DNA of 19,368 nucleotides from Oscillospiraceae bacterium (GTDB taxonomy: Bacteria > Bacillota > Clostridia > Oscillospirales > Ruminococcaceae): contig JAIEDJ010000196.1 of the NCBI GenBank assembly GCA_029068025.1, forward strand, positions 1 to 19,368. Reading direction: 5' to 3'. Positions 14,014 to 19,368 of this stretch are shown piece by piece. The position numbers and the translations under genes are program-made. Numbering within the stretch: the stretch's first letter is position 1; the number at the start of each line of letters is the position of its first letter. The notes under the pieces are model-generated. The model ran no database searches and was not told the DNA's origin. It saw nothing but the letters and a program-made list of their open reading frames with translations.

Positions 14014-14664
14014 ATGTTTGACCCGATTATTTTTGATTTGGACGGCACGCTGCTGAATACTCTCGGCGACTTAGCGGCAGCGGGCAATCATGCGCTGGAG
14101 CAGATGGGACTGCCGACGCATGAAGAAGAACGGTACAAGCTCTTTGTCGGAAACGGCATACCAAAGCTGATCGAGCGTATGCTGCCCGAGGGTTCCTCAG
14201 AAGAAAATAAGCAGACGGCACACCGTATCTTTTCGGAATATTATGAAGAGCACAAGTCCGACCGCACTGTTCCGTACAGCGGCATAGCGGAGCTGCTGTC
14301 GGAGCTTAAGGAGCAAGGGGCAACGGCGCTGTGCTGCACAAACAAGGATCATCGATTCGCAGAGGAGCTGCTGAGATCGTTTTTCGGAAACGATCTTGCG
14401 GAGATCGTCGGAGCGGGGGGCGGTTTTCCAAGAAAGCCGGATCCAAGCGCCGTAAAATATCTGGCGGAAAAGTACGCGCGTGACGGACATCAGGCGCTGT
14501 ATGTCGGTGACAGCGGAGTGGATATGCAGACCGCCGCGAACGCGGGTCTTGACTGCTGCGGCGTGCTCTGGGGATTCCGTGACCGCGCGGAGCTTGAGCG
14601 ATTTTCACCGTTGTACATAGCCGAAAACGTTTCCGAACTGCGGCGGATAATTTTGTCCGAGTGA
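14014..14664 (+). CDS. HAD-family phosphatase, phosphoglycolate phosphatase-like
   Basis: This 216-residue HAD hydrolase carries all four motifs: motif I D8-L-D10-G-T, motif II Thr109 in CCTNK, motif III Lys141 in KPDP, and motif IV GDSGVD (D166, D170). An alpha-helical cap (about 16-85) between motifs I and II is the Gph/PGMB subclass I type. Such enzymes dephosphorylate phosphoglycolate or other small phosphate esters, and the substrate is not determined here. AAGGAG (14003-14008) precedes the ATG. It has its own consensus promoter and a highly structured repeat-derived leader of about 120 bases. No clear terminator follows. Confidence 0.9.
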   Translation: MFDPIIFDLDGTLLNTLGDLAAAGNHALEQMGLPTHEEERYKLFVGNGIPKLIERMLPEGSSEENKQTAHRIFSEYYEEHKSDRTVPYSGIAELLSELKEQGATALCCTNKDHRFAEELLRSFFGNDLAEIVGAGGGFPRKPDPSAVKYLAEKYARDGHQALYVGDSGVDMQTAANAGLDCCGVLWGFRDRAELERFSPLYIAENVSELRRIILSE

Positions 14665-14732
14665 ATTTAATTTTTGTTGAAAATTCACAAATGAGTATGA
14701 TCAAATTTGTTAAGGTTTATCAAAAACAACGC

Positions 14733-14761
14733 TTGCATTTTAAGTGTGCGTATTGTATAAT
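14733..14761 (+). promoter_or_regulatory. sigma-A promoter for the lipoprotein gene
   Basis: TTGCAT (14733-14738) and TATAAT (14756-14761) are separated by 17 bases, about 67 bases before the ATG. Confidence 0.8.
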
Positions 14762-14828
14762 TAAAAGTAACATCTTCTGTTTTGTATCAAGCATAATATC
14801 AAGCTCCATCTGAAAGGAATAATAAACC

Positions 14829-15449
14829 ATGAAGAAAAAGATCCTTGCACTTGCGGCGGCGGTCGTTGTAGCATTTAGTGCCACAGGCTGCAGCGAATTG
14901 AATAATATATTCGGCAATACGAGCGGCGATTCAAGCAGCACTTCAACCGACAGCTCCTCAGGCACAGATCAAAGCGCGTCAAAAAACAGTTCCTCGGATC
15001 CCGACGAAATAACGACAAAGCCCCAGACAGTCCGTTGCGGCGATATCATCGAGGAAAACGGTGTTAAGGTGTTTGATACCGAGATCATCTGCGGAAACGC
15101 GTTTGCTGTCGGATATCACTATATCAGAAGCGAGAATGGACGCATTGAGAACGCGGTTTTGTCTATCAAGCCGATGAAGACCGAGGATCTCAAGACGATC
15201 CTCAATGATCCGATCGTGGGCGGAAGCGAACTGTCCATATCGGATTTTGAACTGATAAACGGCGTTTACCGAATGAATGAAGAAAAAGCGAAAACGATGT
15301 TGGGATCACTGGCAACCACTTACAGCTTTGATCAATACTGGAAAAACCAGAAAATGGCTGATCTTGTATCGAACGAGGGAATATCTGCCGAGGAAGCCCG
15401 TCCCAAGGTAGATGAATTGTTTGAGAACATGGGAAAAACCCAGATATAA
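14829..15449 (+). CDS. secreted lipoprotein of unknown function
   Basis: This 206-residue protein has a lipoprotein signal peptide: MKKK, a hydrophobic Ala/Val core, and the lipobox SATGC with Cys21. A Ser/Thr/Asp/Gly-rich linker of about 45 residues follows, then a compact domain (about 65-206) rich in charged residues with two cysteines (VRCGD, IICGN) that could pair outside the cell. I do not recognise the domain. AAAGGA lies ten bases before the ATG. The gene is a single unit with its own promoter and a terminator immediately after the stop. It faces the spoVA genes, so it is not part of that operon. Confidence 0.85.
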   Translation: MKKKILALAAAVVVAFSATGCSELNNIFGNTSGDSSSTSTDSSSGTDQSASKNSSSDPDEITTKPQTVRCGDIIEENGVKVFDTEIICGNAFAVGYHYIRSENGRIENAVLSIKPMKTEDLKTILNDPIVGGSELSISDFELINGVYRMNEEKAKTMLGSLATTYSFDQYWKNQKMADLVSNEGISAEEARPKVDELFENMGKTQI

Positions 15450-15454
15450 TTAAA

Positions 15455-15490
15455 AACCGCGGTTCGCGCAAAAGCAAACCGCGGTTCTTT
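15455..15490. terminator. bidirectional intrinsic terminator between lipoprotein gene and spoVAE
   Basis: AACCGCGGTT (15455-15464) pairs with the same palindromic sequence at 15477-15486. CTTTT follows on the plus strand and TTTTTAATT on the minus strand. It lies between the convergent stops at 15449 and 15490. Confidence 0.88.
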
Positions 15491-15855
15491 TATGACTCGT
15501 TGATCTTGGATCCGCTCTTGAAGATAAGCGCCGCAAGCAGTCCGAAGAATATCGCCGCCGCGATACCGGCTGCCGCGTTGGTAAATCCGCCCATGAACGC
15601 GCCGACTATACCGTTCTCGTCGACCGCTTCACGAACGCCCTTGGCAAGCAGACTGCCGAAGCCCGTCAGCGGAACGGTAGCGCCGCCGCCCGCCAGATCG
15701 ATCAGCGGCTGATACAGTCCCAGCGCTCCGAGCACCACGCCCGCAACGACATAAGACGTTAATATTCTCGCAGGCGTGAGCTTAGTAAGATCGATCAGCA
15801 CCTGACCGATAGCGCAAAGCAGTCCTCCGATGAGAAATGCCCATACATATTCCAT
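15490..15855 (-). CDS. spoVAE: stage V sporulation protein AE (SpoVAE/AEB type)
   Basis: SpoVAE is an inner-membrane part of the SpoVA channel that moves calcium-dipicolinic acid into the forespore and out at germination. The 121 residues are almost all membrane helices (start MEYVWAFLIGGLLCAIGQVLID, a middle helix from ILTSYVVAGVVLGALGLY, and a last helix before IFKSGSK). The conserved core GGGATVPLTGFGSLLAKG parallels GAGTLVPITGFANSV in SpoVAC. The length is normal. AAGGAG (15862-15867) precedes the ATG and lies at the edge of a type 1 repeat. Unlike in most spore formers, about 480 bp of repeats separate it from spoVAD. Confidence 0.92.
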   Translation of the reverse strand: MEYVWAFLIGGLLCAIGQVLIDLTKLTPARILTSYVVAGVVLGALGLYQPLIDLAGGGATVPLTGFGSLLAKGVREAVDENGIVGAFMGGFTNAAAGIAAAIFFGLLAALIFKSGSKINES

Positions 15856-15867
15856 AATCTACTCCTT

Positions 15868-16003
15868 ATTTTAAAAGAATTTCAAAATTCTCACTTGACC
15901 GCATTATGCACGCATTATGCGCTGCGCGCAAAACGCTGCAAAACGCTCACGCTCCACTTCGCTTAGCAGCCAATTGAGAACCGATCGAAATTAAAATTTC
16001 GAC
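15868..16003. repeat. type 1 structured intergenic element, copy 4 (degenerate)
   Basis: The left edge TTTTAAAAGAATTTCAAAATTC is followed by a hairpin 1 with several mismatches (TCTCACTTGACCGC against GCAGCCAATTGAGA). Its loop contains GCATTATGC and AAAACGCT duplications. AACCGATCG then leads to a short hairpin 2 (CGAAATT-AA-AATTTCG). The right outer arm is lost. The left edge abuts the spoVAE Shine-Dalgarno site. Confidence 0.75.
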
Positions 16004-16057
16004 CTCAGCTTGTAGATAAACCTCTAAAACGTTGATCTTGGCTGGTTTTATAATGTT
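16004..16057 (+). repeat. tail motif linking type 1 and type 2 elements
   Basis: This segment contains TTGATCTTGGC (16032-16042) followed by TGGTTTTATAATG and then the TTGACGAGGGGC box. The same order, on the other strand, occurs at 6936-6967. Confidence 0.7.
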
Positions 16058-16206
16058 GACGAGGGGCTGTTGATTTAAAAGAAATTTCAAAACCGGCAGG
16101 CAAAGCCCGCCTAGCCGGTCCCCCATGGCTACGCTACGCGCCAGCGTTTTGCGAAGCATAATGCGTGCGCTCCGCTCCGCCGCATGGAACCGCTTTTTGA
16201 AATTTC
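16058..16206 (+). repeat. type 2 structured intergenic element, copy 2
   Basis: It starts with the shared 23-bp box (16058-16080). The outer stem is 16081-16092 with 16195-16206, 12 perfect pairs (GAAATTTCAAAA/TTTTGAAATTTC). The inner hairpin GGCAGGC-AAA-GCCCGCC (16095-16111, one A-C mismatch) is followed by TAGCCGG and a long GC-rich arm. The layout is identical to 6810-6941 but with four different base pairs in the outer stem. Confidence 0.85.
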
Positions 16207-16335
16207 TCCTGCGCATTTAAACTGTTGTTCTTAGCGTTAGAGCCTTTGCCGCGTATTTATTGTGTTGATCTTGGCTTGAACGCCTTGCAGCGTTATGCGC
16301 GCAGCGCATTGTGAAATTATAACATTGATCTCGTC
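16207..16335 (+). repeat. 40-bp spaced tail motifs before the spoVAD 3' end
   Basis: TTGTTCTTAGC (16225-16235) and TTGATCTTGGC (16265-16275) are 40 bases apart, with a third motif TTGATCTCGTC at 16325-16335 directly at the end of spoVAD. GTTAGAGCCTTTGCCGCG between the first two matches the tails at 7921 and 8161. Confidence 0.75.
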
Positions 16336-17340
16336 TTACTTAAAAGCGATCTCAACCGCGTGCGCGATACCGGGGATCGTGCCGCCCTGCTGAACCATTG
16401 TCGGCGACATGAGCGCGCCTGTTGCCGTATAAAGTATACGCTTAAGCTCGCCGCTTTGAACACGCTTCAAGAAATGCGCACACATCATAGAAGCCGAACA
16501 GCCGCAGCCCGAGCCGCCCGCGTGAACGTCCTGCTTTTCGCGGTCGTAGATCATCAGACCGCAGTCCTTGTGATACTTCTCGATATCCACGCCATCGCGT
16601 TTAAACAGCTCGTACATAAGCTCGCTTCCCACCTGACCGAGGTCTCCCGTGATTATTACATCATAATTTTCAGGGTGAGTCCCCATATGCTTGAAATGCC
16701 GCGATAGCGTATCGTATGCCGCACCCGCCATAGCCGCGCCCATATTGTTAAGGTCGGAGACCTCCATATCCTGTATCTTTCCCGCGGTCGCGGCGCGGAT
16801 AAACGGCGGCTTCTGCGAGGAATCCACAATAGCCGCTCCGGACGCGGTCGCTGTCCACTGAGCCGTCGGCGTTCTCACTCCGCCGTAGTTCAGCGGAAAA
16901 CGGAACTGCCGTTCCGCGGACGAGAAGTGCGAGCTGGTCACAGCCGCGCAGTTGTCCACATACCCAGCGTTCACCACGGACGCGGCAAGCAGCAGCGATT
17001 CCGCAAACGTAGAGCACGCTCCGTACACTCCCAGAAAAGGTATATAAAACTCCTTCAAGCCGTAAGACGAGCCCGTGCACTGATTAAGCAGATCTCCCGC
17101 GAAGATCAGATCCATCTTCTCGGGACACAGCCCCGCCTTGTCCATTGCGTGCTTCAAAGCCTTTTGCTGCAGCTGAGCCTCCGCCTGTTCCCATGTGTCG
17201 GCGTTTCCCTTGTTATCGTCGAGAACCTCGTCGAACTCATCGCCGTATGGTCCCTCGCTCTCCACCTTTCCGGCAACGGAGGCAAACGACGCTATGGAAG
17301 CGTTGCTGAACTTAAAAGTTTTTCCTTCGCAGACTGCCAT
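16336..17340 (-). CDS. spoVAD: stage V sporulation protein AD
   Basis: SpoVAD is the soluble, thiolase-fold protein of the SpoVA system that binds dipicolinic acid on the inner spore membrane. The 334-residue length is typical. It has the thiolase-like nucleophile region GVYGACSTFAESL (Cys109), then VTSSHFSSAERQFRFPLNYG, then AQWTATASGAA, and a C-terminal segment GSGCGCSASM with GALMSPTMVQQGGTIPGIAHAV, all characteristic of SpoVAD. GGGAGGT precedes the ATG and overlaps the 3' end of spoVAC, four bases away, so the two are translationally linked. The downstream partner spoVAE is displaced by repeats. Confidence 0.95.
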   Translation of the reverse strand: MAVCEGKTFKFSNASIASFASVAGKVESEGPYGDEFDEVLDDNKGNADTWEQAEAQLQQKALKHAMDKAGLCPEKMDLIFAGDLLNQCTGSSYGLKEFYIPFLGVYGACSTFAESLLLAASVVNAGYVDNCAAVTSSHFSSAERQFRFPLNYGGVRTPTAQWTATASGAAIVDSSQKPPFIRAATAGKIQDMEVSDLNNMGAAMAGAAYDTLSRHFKHMGTHPENYDVIITGDLGQVGSELMYELFKRDGVDIEKYHKDCGLMIYDREKQDVHAGGSGCGCSASMMCAHFLKRVQSGELKRILYTATGALMSPTMVQQGGTIPGIAHAVEIAFK

Positions 17341-17344
17341 ATCA

Positions 17345-17797
17345 TCAACCTCCCTGAAATACTGTTATGATATAATATATAATGCCGTAGATTATCGATG
17401 CCGATATTCCGTAAACTATTACGGGACCCGCTATGACAAACATTTTCGCGCCCAAGCCCAGCACAAAGCCCTCGCTCTTGAAGTCCAGCGCGGGAGATAC
17501 CACCGAGTTCGCAAAGCCCGTGATCGGGACAAGCGTACCCGCTCCCGCGTGCTGAGCGATCCTGTCGTACAGCTTAAGACCCGTAAACAACGCGGACAAA
17601 AATATCAGCGATATAGAGGTCCACATCGCGGCGTGCTCCTGATCCAGACCCAGATACGCGAACAGATTCAGCAGACACTCTCCGATCACGCAGATACCTC
17701 CGCCGATAACAAACGCCATCGGAACGGTTTTATACAAAGCAGACGGCGGAGAATGTCTTTTGACAAGCTCGCCGTATTCCTGATTGGATATATTCAT
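17345..17797 (-). CDS. spoVAC: stage V sporulation protein AC
   Basis: SpoVAC is a membrane protein of the SpoVA channel and is reported to act as a mechanosensitive release channel for dipicolinic acid. The start at the ATG on 17795-17797 (MNISNQEYGELV) has AAAGGAG upstream and gives 150 residues, the usual length. An upstream extension of the open frame runs through the terminator of the previous gene and is not used. Several membrane helices are visible (AFVIGGGICVIGECLLNLFA, SISLIFLSALFTG, MFVIAGPVIVYG), with the family core GAGTLVPITGFANSV. A forespore sigma-G promoter is expected in 17798-17874, but I see no convincing match. Confidence 0.94.
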   Translation of the reverse strand: MNISNQEYGELVKRHSPPSALYKTVPMAFVIGGGICVIGECLLNLFAYLGLDQEHAAMWTSISLIFLSALFTGLKLYDRIAQHAGAGTLVPITGFANSVVSPALDFKSEGFVLGLGAKMFVIAGPVIVYGISASIIYGIIYYIITVFQGG

Positions 17798-17874
17798 AAT
17801 TTTACAACTCCTTTCGGTAATAATATTTTGTCGGAAAATCACGAAATAATCATTGGAAATTAATTCATCAGCAA

Positions 17875-17906
17875 CAAAAAATCCCCAAAGCCAAAGCCTT
17901 GGGGAT
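17875..17906 (-). terminator. intrinsic terminator after the Rpn-family gene
   Basis: On the minus strand ATCCCCAA (17899-17906) pairs with TTGGGGAT (17881-17888), followed by a run of six T residues (17876-17881, sharing one base with the stem). It separates the nuclease transcript from spoVAC. Confidence 0.85.
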
Positions 17907-17982
17907 CTGTTATCATCGGTATTGCTGAATACGATCGATTTGTGCCTGATTACACATAAACTCCGCAAGCAGCATTACATCA

Positions 17983-18894
17983 TCAACAGCTGCCATTTAT
18001 CTCTTTATACTTGTTATAGGTTTGCTCATCGATCTCCGCTATAAGTAAAGCATCCTCCAAACTGTTTCCACGCGCTAAAAGATTGTTTATCATAAGGATC
18101 ATGCCCTCAGCTTTGCCTTCGGCTTTACCCTCGGCTTTGCCCTCGGCTCTGCCTCTGGTCTCCGCTTGGATCATACCTTCCTCGAACATAACTCTGATAG
18201 GTTCACACATAGAATCCACTCCTTTCTCGGAAACTTTATGATAACGAACCGCGTTCGACAAACCACCGAATCTGTTATCATTCGGATCGCTCTTTACAAG
18301 GTATTGCATAAGCTCCGAAAGCGGCGTTTCATCGTTCACCGCAGTGTTGAAGTAATGCCTGTGAACGCCGTCGCTAAACTGTTCGTTCGTACCGTCAATG
18401 ATCTGTTTTATCTCATAATGAATTTTATTGAGTTTGAACGGATCAAACTTTGAGATAAAGATCATATATGTTTCAGGCAAATCCTTGTATTGTCCGCCCT
18501 TTTTCAGGAACGAATGATCCATCAGTGATATGTAATATCTCATCCTGTACTCATGGTCATGTTCATCAATGCCCTGAACTTCGACATTATAGATTTTCCC
18601 CGAGTCATCCTTGACCAGAAGATCGAGAACTGCCGAATGTCCTTCCAGATTACGCAAGGAATATTGAGTTTTATTTTCAATGACATTAACATTCATTCCC
18701 ATCAAACGCCCAAGTAAATATTCACAGGCGGCTTTGTCCTCCATAACGACCGAGAAAAACAGATCGTCCATAAGATTAAATTTAGCTACCGCCGCTTTCT
18801 TTTGCTCAAACGTTCCGCTGAAATCCTCGATTTTTAGATCATATTCGGAAGTCTCTCCAAGAGTGCCGCTGTTATCTTCTGTCAATACCGGCAT
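17983..18894 (-). CDS. Rpn-family recombination-promoting nuclease / PD-(D/E)XK 'transposase'
   Basis: This 303-residue protein belongs to the Rpn group of PD-(D/E)XK DNA endonucleases, annotated either as nuclease-family transposases or as recombination-promoting proteins. The N-terminal nuclease domain contains D91 in VLDLLVKDDSGK and E105-V-Q107 in IYNVEVQ, the E-x-Q form usual in this family, and the later signature ETYMIFISKFDPF (141-153). A hinge of repeated Gly-Lys-Ala-Glu units (248-264) precedes a C-terminal helical segment (265-303). A consensus promoter and AGAGGTG precede the ATG at 18892-18894, and a terminator follows, so it is an independent unit between a GH5 gene and spoVAC. 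Confidence 0.9.
   Translation of the reverse strand: MPVLTEDNSGTLGETSEYDLKIEDFSGTFEQKKAAVAKFNLMDDLFFSVVMEDKAACEYLLGRLMGMNVNVIENKTQYSLRNLEGHSAVLDLLVKDDSGKIYNVEVQGIDEHDHEYRMRYYISLMDHSFLKKGGQYKDLPETYMIFISKFDPFKLNKIHYEIKQIIDGTNEQFSDGVHRHYFNTAVNDETPLSELMQYLVKSDPNDNRFGGLSNAVRYHKVSEKGVDSMCEPIRVMFEEGMIQAETRGRAEGKAEGKAEGKAEGMILMINNLLARGNSLEDALLIAEIDEQTYNKYKEINGSC
18104..18151. repeat. four 12-bp tandem repeats inside the Rpn gene
   Basis: Four 12-base units (consensus CCCTCGGCTTTG on the plus strand) lie at 18104-18115, 18116-18127, 18128-18139 and 18140-18151, differing by one or two bases. They encode the Lys/Arg-Ala-Glu-Gly hinge and stay in frame if units are gained or lost. Confidence 0.9.
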
Positions 18895-18913
18895 ATCCGC
18901 ACCTCTTTAGTTC

Positions 18914-18942
18914 ATTATAACACCTGTAGGAGAATTTGTCAA
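18914..18942 (-). promoter_or_regulatory. consensus sigma-A promoter for the Rpn-family gene
   Basis: On the minus strand TTGACA (18937-18942) and TATAAT (18914-18919) are 17 bases apart. The -35 box contains the TGA stop codon of the upstream GH5 gene (18939-18941). Confidence 0.87.
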
Positions 18943-19368
18943 GACAGCCTGCTCAGACTTATCCCGTTTTCTCCGAGAGGTATTTGATGATCGAGCCCCA
19001 CGAACTTTCCGTTCTCCTGCCAGAGCACTTCCTTGACGAAGTTATACTTTTCCGTATCCCAGGTCACAAAATCGTCAAGCACCAGTCCTCCTGTGTCGCC
19101 GGAGTTCGCGTTGAAGCACCAGAACGTGTGGTTCAGCCGGTTCTCCTTGATAAGCCGGCGCATACAGGTCATCCAAGTGAGATTCGGTTCGCGCATATAT
19201 CCGCCCCACTCGCCGATAAGCAGCGGCGCGGTGTTCGTCTGATGTATGTACAGCCAGTTATCCTGCCAGCAATCTTTAATAAGGCTCTCGTAATTGTAGC
19301 CGTTCTTGAACCACGGCTGTTCAAAGACAGTGGGCCCGTAATCGTGCGGGGAATACACCAGCTTATTC
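18939..19368 (-). CDS. glycoside hydrolase family 5 (cellulase-type), C-terminal part (5' end outside window)
   Basis: Only the last 142 codons are visible. The frame is open to the window edge, so the GTG at 19356-19358 is not a real start. The sequence follows GH5 (TIM barrel, retaining endoglucanase-type enzymes): the active-site His motif YSPHDYGP, the nucleophile Glu in LLIGEWGG (Glu codon 19209-19211), then TFWCFNANSGDTGGLVLDDF, the Trp strand and product-site loop. The catalytic acid/base (the NE motif) lies outside the window. The protein ends about 35 residues after this loop, so there is no C-terminal dockerin or carbohydrate-binding module. Attachment, if any, must be N-terminal. 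The substrate is probably a beta-glucan or cellulose, by family. Confidence 0.9.
   Translation of the reverse strand, partial: NKLVYSPHDYGPTVFEQPWFKNGYNYESLIKDCWQDNWLYIHQTNTAPLLIGEWGGYMREPNLTWMTCMRRLIKENRLNHTFWCFNANSGDTGGLVLDDFVTWDTEKYNFVKEVLWQENGKFVGLDHQIPLGENGISLSRLS

Noticed and set aside
14661..14688. Hairpin GTGAATTT/AAATTCAC at the 3' end of the HAD gene as a terminator
   Set aside because: The stem is AT-rich with a 12-base loop and no T-run after it.
17798..17968. N-terminal extension of spoVAC to an ATG at 17966-17968
   Set aside because: It would pass through the intrinsic terminator of the nuclease gene. The ATG at 17797 has a proper ribosome-binding site and gives the standard 150-residue SpoVAC.

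Overview
The window looks like chromosomal DNA of a spore-forming, fibre-degrading Clostridia species, most likely Ruminococcus or a close relative in the Oscillospiraceae. The evidence is a spoVAC-spoVAD-spoVAE set, a GH5 cellulase-type enzyme, a GH26-like lipoprotein with a carbohydrate-binding-type module, a zinc-type S18, strong Shine-Dalgarno sites and moderate GC. This placement is inference from gene content.

Layout: 1-1029 (+) is the end of the conserved rpsF-ssb-rpsR operon, closed by a strong terminator. 1104-1430 (-) holds two very small unknown genes behind a perfect consensus promoter. 1618-6536 (-) carries a GH26-like lipoprotein that appears to have lost both catalytic carboxylates, an FtsA-like actin ATPase with repeated beta-grasp-like modules, and a DUF4261 protein. 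7054-8827 (-) carries two TrkA/RCK potassium-uptake regulators. 9155-13765 (-) reads NUDIX, SecA-like ATPase, mnmE and a small MNT-type nucleotidyltransferase as one compact operon. 14014-15449 (+) has a HAD phosphatase and a secreted lipoprotein, each with its own sigma-A promoter. 15490-17797 (-) is the spoVA set for dipicolinic acid transport into the spore. 17983-18894 (-) is an Rpn-family PD-(D/E)XK nuclease. The window ends inside a GH5 gene (-).

The most unusual content is not protein coding. Four gaps of about 330-520 bp, at 6537-7053, 7717-8212, 8828-9154 and 15856-16335, are filled with structured repeats lying between genes on the same strand. Two related architectures recur, called type 1 and type 2 here. 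Their stem sequences differ from copy to copy but stay paired through compensatory changes. They are followed by 11-base TTGATCTTGGC-like motifs spaced about 40 bp. In three places the outer edge of the repeat runs directly into the Shine-Dalgarno site of an unrelated downstream gene. A second hairpin family occupies the leaders of the upstream trkA-like gene and the HAD gene. These elements look like mobile or structured intergenic modules that have become the leaders of genes inside operons. Whether they act as RNA, as DNA or only as parasites cannot be decided from this window.
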